This document shows positions 1 to 6,902 of a stretch of DNA of 64,000 nt, one piece after another. The translations under genes and the position numbers were made by a program. How positions within the stretch are numbered: the first letter of the stretch is position 1; each line of letters begins with the position of its first letter. This DNA is from Noviluteimonas lactosilytica (GTDB lineage Bacteria; Pseudomonadota; Gammaproteobacteria; Xanthomonadales; Xanthomonadaceae), in assembly GCF_020866925.1 (NCBI RefSeq), contig NZ_JAJGAK010000003.1, positions 364,966 to 428,965 of the forward strand. Direction: 5' to 3'. The notes below the pieces were generated by a model. It was not told the DNA's origin. It saw nothing but the letters and a program-made list of their open reading frames with translations, and ran no database searches.

Positions 1-363
1 TTCCGGGCGAGGCTGGAACTTCCATTGACCCACCGCGTCGGCGGCGGCGCTGGCGAAGCCGTTCCAGAATCCGTCGACCGGTTCGAGCCCCTGCGTCTGG
101 CTGTTCCACTGCCGCAGGACGCGAAAGCCGGAAGTCGAACCATCGGGATTGATCTGGTAGCCGAGCGCGAGGCAGACGTCGCGCTGTGCCTGCGCGAAGC
201 CATCGGGGTACACGGGCATGGCGAGCTTCGCCCCGTCGGCGAGCATCCACTTGTCGCGAATCGCGCCTTCGCTGGCGATTTCGACATCCGATGCGTGGTC
301 GACTGCCATCGCGGGACCCGCGATGCAGAGTGCGAGGAACGCGAGCGCGGGAATCCTGGTCAT
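1..363 (-). CDS. Secreted TonB-C-like protein, paralogue 1 (partial, runs off left edge)
   Basis: The frame is open from an ATG at 363 to the window edge (121 codons, no stop). GGAG lies six bases before the ATG. The first ~20 residues form a signal peptide ending in an AMA-type cleavage site. The mature part carries the same blocks as the next three genes: EGAIRDKWMLADGAKL, a Cys in DVCLALGY, and AVGQWKFQPRP. This arrangement (a YP motif, GYxIxxDGxxxxxxVLxxW, a conserved Ala and WKFxPR) resembles the C-terminal domain of TonB, but there is no membrane anchor or proline linker. It is the last visible gene of a minus-strand tandem array, 33 bases after paralogue 2. The function is unknown; a periplasmic binding role is only inferred. 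Confidence 0.75.
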   Translation of the reverse strand, partial: MTRIPALAFLALCIAGPAMAVDHASDVEIASEGAIRDKWMLADGAKLAMPVYPDGFAQAQRDVCLALGYQINPDGSTSGFRVLRQWNSQTQGLEPVDGFWNGFASAAADAVGQWKFQPRPE

Positions 364-396
364 TGCGGTCTCCAGTGACGGGGGATGGCTTGCGCG

Positions 397-996
397 TCAG
401 CGCGGGCCGGGGGTCAACGCTTGCATTTGCATGCGGTGCGAGCGCGCGCGGTACGTGTGCTCGATCTGTTTGGACACCATCGTGTCGCGGCGATCGAGGT
501 CGCGCATGAACACCGCGAGATCGGTGATGCGGCAGTGCGCGCGCAACTCGCTGGCATCCGCCACGGTCGCGCCGAAGAAGGACAGCGTGGCGACGGTGGT
601 CACCGGTTTCGCACTGGCGACATCGCGCGGCTGGAACCGCCACTGGCCCACCGCGGCTGCGCTGGCGCGCGCGAACTTCAACCAGAACGGACGCATCTCG
701 GTGCGCGAAACCGGTCCGCTCTTCCACGTGCGCAGGACCTTGAAGTCGCCGGTCGTGCCGTCGGGATAAACCGTGTAACGCAACGCGATGCACGCGTCGG
801 GACGTTCGTCGGTGTCGTATTCGGCGGGATAGGCGGGCGCGACGATCTTCGCGCCGGGCGCGACCGTCCAGTCCTTCGCGAGACCGCCTTCGTTGGCGAT
901 GTTGTAGTTCGGAAGCCGCTCGGCGCCTGCGCCGGCGGAGAAGCACACGATCGCTGCGGCGACGACGCCGCGAATCCCGTTTGCGTACGACGCCAT
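397..996 (-). CDS. Secreted TonB-C-like protein, paralogue 2
   Basis: 199 aa. The start at 996 is preferred over an upstream ATG at 1014 because AAGGAG lies six bases before it, inside the longer reading. A signal peptide (~26 aa, ending AGAGA) is followed by NEGGLAKDWTVAPGAKI, a Cys in DACIALRYTV, AVGQWRFQPR, and LRAHCRITDL with a second Cys. The two Cys residues recur across the family and could form a disulfide in the periplasm. The core resembles the TonB C-terminal domain, without the TonB membrane helix. This is the most divergent of the four copies and has a basic C-terminal tail. It lies between paralogues 1 and 3 on the same strand; 170 bases separate it from paralogue 3. Confidence 0.8.
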   Translation of the reverse strand: MASYANGIRGVVAAAIVCFSAGAGAERLPNYNIANEGGLAKDWTVAPGAKIVAPAYPAEYDTDERPDACIALRYTVYPDGTTGDFKVLRTWKSGPVSRTEMRPFWLKFARASAAAVGQWRFQPRDVASAKPVTTVATLSFFGATVADASELRAHCRITDLAVFMRDLDRRDTMVSKQIEHTYRARSHRMQMQALTPGPR

Positions 997-1122
997 TCCC
1001 TGCTCCTTGCGCATCGGCCGGTCAACGAGCCAATGCGCTTGCCGCCCCTGATCACGGCCATCCCCGGCCGTTGGCGCATCATTTGCCTGCGCGCCATGAA
1101 CGGCTGCTTACTTTTACGGACC

Positions 1123-1167
1123 CCGGGAGAAGTCGCTACGCGGCTTCTCCCGGTGACCCCCGGTCAC
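1123..1167. other. Two adjacent hairpins between paralogues 2 and 3
   Basis: Bases 1123-1153 form a near-perfect 14-bp stem (one G-T pair) with a three-base loop. It is followed at once by a second 6-bp stem, GTGACC-CCC-GGTCAC, at 1153-1167. They sit just past the stop of paralogue 3 on the minus strand. Neither is followed by a T-run on either strand, so this is not a textbook intrinsic terminator. An RNA-stabilising or attenuating hairpin between cistrons is possible. Confidence 0.45.
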
Positions 1168-1751
1168 TAGTTACGGGGCGTCCCCGCCGCCCGCCGGATC
1201 GCCGCATCGCGCGAGCGGTTGTCGTTGTCGATCTGGTGGTCGTTGATGTTCTTTTTCTTGGTCTTCGCCATGTGGTCGGCGAGGTCCGGGATCTGGCAAT
1301 GGGCGCGCAGGTCGGCGGCGGTGAGGTCGCGCGTCGCCTGGAAATTCAGCGTGGCCACGGTGAACACCGGCGCAGGCGACGTCACTTCGGGGCGAGGCGA
1401 GAACTTCCACTGGCCGACCGCCGCGGCGCCGGCTTTCGCGAAGGCCTCATAGAAGCCCGGCTGCGGTTCCTTTTCCTCGGTGGCGCTGTTCCATTGCTTG
1501 AGCACCTGGAAGTTGCTGGTCGTGCCATCGGCGTTGATCGTGTAGCCGAGGGCCATGCACACGTTGCGCATGTCGGGGGCGAACTCGGCGGGATACCCGG
1601 GGGCGGCGAGCTTCGCGCCTTCGGCGAGCATCCACTTGTCGCGGATGCCGCCTTCGTTGGCGATCGCCGTGGCGGGTTCGGCGGCGTTGGCGGATACGGC
1701 GGCCAACAGCGACAACGCGGCGAGCGCGCGAAGGGAATTGCGGACGAGCAT
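1167..1751 (-). CDS. Secreted TonB-C-like protein, paralogue 3
   Basis: 194 aa. The ATG at 1751 has AGGAG eight bases upstream. A clear signal peptide (hydrophobic run, cleavage after SANAA) is followed by NEGGIRDKWMLAEGAKL, Cys in NVCMALGY, GYTINADGTTSNFQVLKQW, AAAVGQWKFSPRP, and LRAHCQIPDL. This is the copy closest to paralogue 1, and its IRDKWML block is shared with 1 and 4. The C-terminus is lysine- and asparagine-rich and probably disordered. The blocks match the beta-strand and Trp-Lys-Phe-Pro pattern of TonB C-terminal domains, so a periplasmic fold of that type is likely. No known partner is visible. Only 48 bases separate it from paralogue 4, so co-transcription is likely. Confidence 0.8.
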   Translation of the reverse strand: MLVRNSLRALAALSLLAAVSANAAEPATAIANEGGIRDKWMLAEGAKLAAPGYPAEFAPDMRNVCMALGYTINADGTTSNFQVLKQWNSATEEKEPQPGFYEAFAKAGAAAVGQWKFSPRPEVTSPAPVFTVATLNFQATRDLTAADLRAHCQIPDLADHMAKTKKKNINDHQIDNDNRSRDAAIRRAAGTPRN

Positions 1752-1799
1752 GGGGCGACTCCTGGAAAGCGGAACGGTTCGCGGAACGTGCCGCAGATG

Positions 1800-2354
1800 C
1801 TATCGCTGGCCGAGTCCGCTGTCGCGCAGGTCGAGCTGGGCGAGGATCGCGGGGACGCGGCGGCCCGATGCGCCACGCAGGTCGCGCAGCAGCGCAGTCA
1901 GGTTCGCGATCCGGCAATGGTCGCGCAGCGCCGGGGCGCCCGCGGCGCCGCCGAACACGAAGGTGCCGACGGTGTACACCGGCGTCGCCTGCTTCACTTC
2001 GGGGCGCGGCTGGAAACGCCACTGCGCGAGCGCATCGCCCGCGGCGCTCGCGAACGCCATCCAGTAGCCGTCGGCGGGTTCGTCGTCGTTGCCCGATGCG
2101 CTGTTCCAGGCCTTGAGCAACGTGTAGTCGGACGTCGTGCCGTCGGCCTTCAGCAGATAGCCCACGCTGACGCACACCGCGTCCTTGCGCGGTGCGAACG
2201 CCGGCGGATAGACCGGAACGGCGATCGGCACGCCTTCCTTCAACATCCACTTGTCGCGGATGCCGCCTTCCTCGACGACATCGATGTCCTGCCCGGCGAA
2301 TGCCGGCGCGACGATTCCCAATGCACAAAGCAACACGATGCTCCGCACGTGCAT
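1800..2354 (-). CDS. Secreted TonB-C-like protein, paralogue 4 (first of the array)
   Basis: 184 aa with a ~20-residue signal peptide ending in PAFA. It carries the family blocks EEGGIRDKWMLKEGVPI, Cys in AVCVSVGYLL, LKADGTTSDYTLLKAW, ALAQWRFQPRPEV, and LRDHCRIANL. As the most upstream gene of the minus-strand array, it probably has the promoter in the 126 bases between it and pykA. Four diverged but collinear copies indicate duplications followed by specialisation. The TonB-C-like assignment rests on pattern only; a fold comparison has not been done. The gene has normal codon use for this chromosome and shows no sign of decay. Confidence 0.8.
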   Translation of the reverse strand: MHVRSIVLLCALGIVAPAFAGQDIDVVEEGGIRDKWMLKEGVPIAVPVYPPAFAPRKDAVCVSVGYLLKADGTTSDYTLLKAWNSASGNDDEPADGYWMAFASAAGDALAQWRFQPRPEVKQATPVYTVGTFVFGGAAGAPALRDHCRIANLTALLRDLRGASGRRVPAILAQLDLRDSGLGQR

Positions 2355-2480
2355 GGCAGGCCTCCTCGGCGAATGCCGCTGGCGAAACCTTCGCCACCGG
2401 AATACACCCGCTTCGGGGAGGGAGCAACGGCCGCTGGTCGGCGCTTTCGTACCGGTTCCGTTACCTGAAGGCGCGCCGGC

Positions 2481-3956
2481 TCAGGCGAGGTCGCCGAGCC
2501 CTTCGGCGCGGCCTTCCGGGCCGACCTGCAACAGGCGCAGCGTATTGGTCGCGCCGTGGTGCTCCATGTGGTCGCCGCTGGTGAACATGACGCGGTCGCC
2601 GACGTCCAGGATGCCCTGGTCGTGGAGGAGCTTCAGCGCCTGCCGCGCGGCGTCGCGCGACGCCAGGCCGCGGCTGTCGAACTCGACGGGGAACACGTCG
2701 CGCATCATCGCCATGCGTCGGCGCGCACCGATGAAGCGCGACAGTCCGTAGATCGGCACGGTCGAGCGGAAACGCGACAGGAAGCGTGCGGTACCGCCGG
2801 ATTCGGTCATCGCGATGATCGCGCGCACGCCGATGTGTTCGGAGAGGAACATCGACGCCATCGCGATCGCCTGGTCGACGCGTTCGAGGTTGCGCGGCGC
2901 CTTCTCGAAATCGGTATCGAACTCGAACTGGCGCTCGGCGCCGACGCAGATGCGCGCCATCGCTTCCACCGCGCGCACGGGATAACTGCCCGCCGCGGTT
3001 TCCTGCGAGAGCATCACCGCGTCGGTGCCGTCGATCACCGCGTTGGCGACGTCGAGGACTTCGGCGCGCGTCGGGATCGGGCTGTCGACCATCGACTGCA
3101 GCATCTGCGTCGCGGTGATCACCACTTTGTTGCGCAACAGCGATTCGCGGATGATCTTCTTCTGCAGGCCCGGCAGTTCCGCGTCGCCGATTTCCACGCC
3201 GAGATCCCCGCGCGCGACCATGACCACGTCGCTCGCGTCGACGATCTCGGCGAGGTTGTCGATCGCCTCGGTGCGTTCGATCTTCGACACCAGCGCGGCA
3301 TCGCTGCCGGCGGCGCGGGCGATCGCGCGCGCCTCTTCCATGTCGGCGGCGTTGCGGCAGAACGAGACGGCGATGAAGTCGGCGTCGATCTGCGCGGCGA
3401 TCTTGATGAGCTCGCGATCGCGATCGGTCAGCGCACCGAGGGACAGGCCGCCGCCGAGGCGGTTGAGTCCCTTGCGATCCGACAGCGCGCCATCGTTGAG
3501 CACGGTCGTGGCGATGCGGTCGCCTTCGACCGATTCCACCCGCAATTGCATCAGGCCGTCGTCGAGCAGCAACGTGTCGCCGGCGCGCACGTCGTTCGGC
3601 AACCCGAGGTAACTGATGCCGACTTCGCGTGCGGTGCCGGGCGGTGCGTCGGCGCGCGCGACGAGATCGAACGGCGCGCCCGCCTTCAACTGCACGCGGC
3701 CTTCGGCGAAGCGTTCGATGCGCAGCTTCGGACCCGGCAGGTCGACGAGCAGGCCGACTTCGCGACCGGCGCGCTGCGCGGCTTCGCGCAACGCCTGCGC
3801 ACGCACGACCTGGCCGGCGGGATCGCCGTGCGAGAAGTTGAGGCGGACGACATCGACCCCCGCCTCCAGCAGTGCGTCGAGCACGCCGGGCGGATCGGTC
3901 GCGGGGCCGAGGGTGGCGAGGATGCGGGTGCGGCGGCGGTGCGTGGTCGGAGTCAT
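2481..3956 (-). CDS. pykA: Pyruvate kinase (type II)
   Basis: 491 aa, full length for the PykA class. It converts phosphoenolpyruvate and ADP to pyruvate and ATP in the cytoplasm. The N-terminal RRTRILATLGPAT and LNFSHGDP blocks open the TIM barrel, which is split by the B domain (about residues 70-170). SKIERTEAI provides the catalytic lysine region, VMVARGDLGVE the metal- and substrate-binding loop, and VVITATQML the conserved threonine motif. A C-terminal allosteric domain follows. It is on the same strand as pgk, gapA and tkt but separated from them by other genes. The start follows the family N-terminus; no clear Shine-Dalgarno is visible. It is divergent from the acetyltransferase gene, with 33 bases between. 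Confidence 0.96.
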   Translation of the reverse strand: MTPTTHRRRTRILATLGPATDPPGVLDALLEAGVDVVRLNFSHGDPAGQVVRAQALREAAQRAGREVGLLVDLPGPKLRIERFAEGRVQLKAGAPFDLVARADAPPGTAREVGISYLGLPNDVRAGDTLLLDDGLMQLRVESVEGDRIATTVLNDGALSDRKGLNRLGGGLSLGALTDRDRELIKIAAQIDADFIAVSFCRNAADMEEARAIARAAGSDAALVSKIERTEAIDNLAEIVDASDVVMVARGDLGVEIGDAELPGLQKKIIRESLLRNKVVITATQMLQSMVDSPIPTRAEVLDVANAVIDGTDAVMLSQETAAGSYPVRAVEAMARICVGAERQFEFDTDFEKAPRNLERVDQAIAMASMFLSEHIGVRAIIAMTESGGTARFLSRFRSTVPIYGLSRFIGARRRMAMMRDVFPVEFDSRGLASRDAARQALKLLHDQGILDVGDRVMFTSGDHMEHHGATNTLRLLQVGPEGRAEGLGDLA

Positions 3957-3989
3957 TAAAGTGTTCTACCACAGCCCCGCGAACCGGCC

Positions 3990-4580
3990 ATGGCATTGCA
4001 TACGTTTTCCATCGACGACGCGCTCGCGGCACTGCCGGGTTTCCCCGAACTGCGGGGACGACGGACGCGCCTGCGCGGCCCTCGCGAAAGCGACGCCGAT
4101 GCACTGTTCGCCGTGTTCTCCGACGCGCGGGTGATGCGCTACTGGAGCCGTCCGCCGATGACCTCGCGCGACGAAGCGGCCGGGCTGGTCGCCGAATGCC
4201 ACGAGCAGTTCGAAGCGCGCACGCACCTGGGCTGGGTGATCACCGCTCGGGACGACGACGAAGCGATCGGCACATGCACCCTGTTCCACTTCGATGCGCG
4301 CAATCGCCGCGCCGAAATCGGCTACGCCCTGCGTGCCGATCGCTGGGGCCAGGGGCTCGCGCGGGATGCGGTGTCGCGCGCGATCGCGTGGGCGATCGCG
4401 CACCTGGGCCTGCACCGGATCGAGGCCGACATCGATCCGCGCAACGACGCGTCGCGCCGGCTGCTGCACGCCATCGGGTTTCGCACGGAGGGCCTGATGC
4501 GCGAACGCTGGATCGTCGGCGGCGACATCGCCGACAGCGAAGTGCTGGGGTTGCTGGCGCAGGACTGGCGCGACGGTTGA
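3990..4580 (+). CDS. GNAT-family N-acetyltransferase (RimJ/RimL-like)
   Basis: 196 aa. The residues from TRLRGPRESDADALFAVFSD to the C-terminus follow the RimJ/RimL/ribosomal-acetyltransferase branch of GNAT. Visible markers are VMRYWSRPPM, GWVITARDDDEAIGTC, the AEIGYALRADRWGQGLARDAV acetyl-CoA loop (Q/RxxGxG/A pattern, here RWGQGLA), HRIEADIDPRNDASRRLL, and GFRTEGLMRERWIVGGD near the end. The reaction would be acetyl-CoA-dependent acetylation of an N-terminal alpha-amine or a small molecule; the substrate cannot be told from the sequence. The gene stands alone between two convergent or divergent minus-strand genes. Confidence 0.88.
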   Translation: MALHTFSIDDALAALPGFPELRGRRTRLRGPRESDADALFAVFSDARVMRYWSRPPMTSRDEAAGLVAECHEQFEARTHLGWVITARDDDEAIGTCTLFHFDARNRRAEIGYALRADRWGQGLARDAVSRAIAWAIAHLGLHRIEADIDPRNDASRRLLHAIGFRTEGLMRERWIVGGDIADSEVLGLLAQDWRDG

Positions 4581-4610
4581 GCGTCGCGCCAGCGGTTTAC
4601 CGCGGCCGGC

Positions 4611-6902
4611 TCATTCCATCTGGCTGTCGAGCGGCTCGATGTAGATCTTCTTCGCTTCGTACAGCGCCAGTCGTTCCTGCACTTCGCGCGACTGCTTCAC
4701 GATGTCCGCCGAAGCGTTCGCGTAGCCGGCGATGATCTTCTGCCACTGGTCCACGACCTTCTTCTGCAACTCGACCGCGCCGGCGAAATCGCCGCTCGCC
4801 GCGCGGCACGCCGCGACGGTGTCGACGTATCCCCAGTTGAGGTCTTCGATCGCGCCCATCTCGGCGACGATCTGCATGCCGGCCTTGCCGTCGCGGAAGC
4901 CGTCGACCTGCGTGGTGCAGTAGGCCCACGCGAGGTTGTTCGCTGCAGCCTCGTCCTTGTTGCGCACACCCTTGTGCCAGACCTCGACGGCCTTCGCGCG
5001 CGATGCGTCGGTCGCCTTCTTGTAGAAGAGCCAGTAACCGTAGTCGGCGGTGATGGCGTCCGAATTCCCCGCGAGTGCGCGCTCGGCCCAGCGAGTGCCT
5101 TCGGCTTCGTCGACCGGACCGAGCCTGCCGTTGAGCAGCGACGTGCCGAGCAGCGCCTCGGAATCGTGGTCGCCCTGCTTCGCATCCGACTCGAGCAACG
5201 CACGTGCGCGCACGATGTCTTTCGGCGTGCTGTCGTCGCGCATGAAGCCGACCGCGAGCAGGCGGCGCGCTGCGGCCTGACCGTCGATCTCCAGTGCCTT
5301 GTAGAGCGCGGCGGCGTCGCCATCGGCGCTCGCGCCGGGCATCTTGCGGTCGTACAGCAACGCCAGGTCGGCCGCCGCGAAGCGGTCCTCGGCATTGATC
5401 ACGCCGTCGAGCAGCCAGCGTTCGGCGGCCGCGCCGTCGTTGGCCGCCTGCGCCTTGTACGACAACATGCGACCGGCGAACGAGGAGCCGCCGTGCGCGG
5501 CTTCCTCGAACATGCGCAGTCCCGCCGCTTCGTCGTGCGGGCCGTCGGCGGCGTACGCGATCCGGAAGGCTTCGCTGGCCTGCGCGTCGGGATCGCCCGC
5601 TTCGGCCGCCTGCTTCAACCAGCGTGCGTGCGCAGCGTCGTCTTTCTTCGCTTTCGCCCAGTCGGCCAGCATCGCGAAGCCGTCGCCGCGGCCGTTCTGG
5701 CTGCGGCGTTCGAGGAAGGCGATGTCCTTGTCGGTGAGCGCTGCGGTCTCGTTGTCCGCGAGCATGGCGCGCAGGCGCATCATCGTCGCGTTCTCGTTGC
5801 CCGCGGCTTCGGCGCGAGCAAGGCGCGCGGCGAGCGCCGCGGGCAGAGGTTCGTCGTGGAGGTCGTACCAAAGCTGCAGGTAGGCGACGGACGCCCCCAT
5901 GTTCGACCAGTGCGCGTCGGCGCGATCGAGCAGCTTGTCGGCGACGGCGGCATCCTGATCGACGCCCACGCCGTTCGCGTAGGCCCAGGCGAGCAGCATG
6001 GTCTGGTAACCGTAGTTCTTTTCCGCGTACGGCAGCAGCGTGTCGACGAAGCCGTCGGCGCAGCGCTCCGGGGCGTTCTCGCGTTCGCACAACAGCAGCC
6101 AGAAGCGCGCCGACATCACGCCGCCGGCGGTCGCGCCGCGACGTGCGATGTCGCGCCTCGCGGACGGGTCGGCGGTCTCGCGCGCTTCGCGCCAGGCGAC
6201 CGCGTCGGTGGCTTCGGGGTGGTTGGCATCGCGCGTGACGTCCAGCAAGCTCTTCGCCACCGACGTGCGGAGGAACGGGTACTTCGCTTCGGGATTCCGC
6301 AGGATCGCGGTCGTTGCATCGAGGAAGTCGAACGAGAGGTGGCGTTCGACCTTGCGATCTTCATCCCACGCAGCGACGACGATCGGCATGTAGCGATAGA
6401 TGCGCCATTCCGGGTAGTACGCGTACAGGCCACTCAGGCCCGCGGTGACGACCACCGCGCGCGCATCGACCGGCCGCAGCACGCGCGCCGGGCGGCCGGA
6501 CCGCGACTCGCCGGTCTGCGACAACGCCAGTTTCGCGAGCGCGGCAACGGCGGCGGTTTCGCGTTCGGCCGTCGCCTGGTCGCCCGTGGCGTCGGCGCAC
6601 AGCATCGCGGTGCGATGCAGGGCAATGCTGACCGGCACGCGCTCCACCGCGCCGCGGACCGCGGCGGCGTGCGTGCGGCACGCGTCGGCATCGACTTCGT
6701 TGTCGCTGTAGCCGACGTCATCCATCACGTTGTACGCATCGAAGATGCCCTTCGATCCGTCGGCATTGGCCAGGAAGTGGTCCCACGCGGCAGCAGGATC
6801 GCGCGCGACGTCGGGCGCGGCCGCGGGCGTCGGCGTCGCGGCGTGCGCGCTGCACGCGGCGAACAAAGCCAGCGCCAGGACGGAGGGGAACAGCTTGTGC
6901 AT
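4611..6902 (-). CDS. Secreted Sel1/TPR-like repeat protein
   Basis: 763 aa from the ATG at 6902; a GTG at 6905 is also open, but AGGAG is better spaced (7 bases) for the ATG. The N-terminus is a signal peptide. It contains LFAAC, a poor lipobox, and AHA-A, a better signal peptidase I site, so periplasmic location is favoured over a lipoprotein. From about residue 270 on there are alpha-helical repeats with Sel1-like signatures, such as ADWAKAKKDDAAHARWLKQAAEAGDPDAQ and NDGAAAERWLLDGVINAEDRFAAADLALLYD. The start shares one base with the stop of the DUF3857-transglutaminase gene, so the two are translationally coupled. Sel1 and TPR repeats serve as protein-protein scaffolds. No specific role can be assigned. 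Confidence 0.8.
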   Translation of the reverse strand: MHKLFPSVLALALFAACSAHAATPTPAAAPDVARDPAAAWDHFLANADGSKGIFDAYNVMDDVGYSDNEVDADACRTHAAAVRGAVERVPVSIALHRTAMLCADATGDQATAERETAAVAALAKLALSQTGESRSGRPARVLRPVDARAVVVTAGLSGLYAYYPEWRIYRYMPIVVAAWDEDRKVERHLSFDFLDATTAILRNPEAKYPFLRTSVAKSLLDVTRDANHPEATDAVAWREARETADPSARRDIARRGATAGGVMSARFWLLLCERENAPERCADGFVDTLLPYAEKNYGYQTMLLAWAYANGVGVDQDAAVADKLLDRADAHWSNMGASVAYLQLWYDLHDEPLPAALAARLARAEAAGNENATMMRLRAMLADNETAALTDKDIAFLERRSQNGRGDGFAMLADWAKAKKDDAAHARWLKQAAEAGDPDAQASEAFRIAYAADGPHDEAAGLRMFEEAAHGGSSFAGRMLSYKAQAANDGAAAERWLLDGVINAEDRFAAADLALLYDRKMPGASADGDAAALYKALEIDGQAAARRLLAVGFMRDDSTPKDIVRARALLESDAKQGDHDSEALLGTSLLNGRLGPVDEAEGTRWAERALAGNSDAITADYGYWLFYKKATDASRAKAVEVWHKGVRNKDEAAANNLAWAYCTTQVDGFRDGKAGMQIVAEMGAIEDLNWGYVDTVAACRAASGDFAGAVELQKKVVDQWQKIIAGYANASADIVKQSREVQERLALYEAKKIYIEPLDSQME

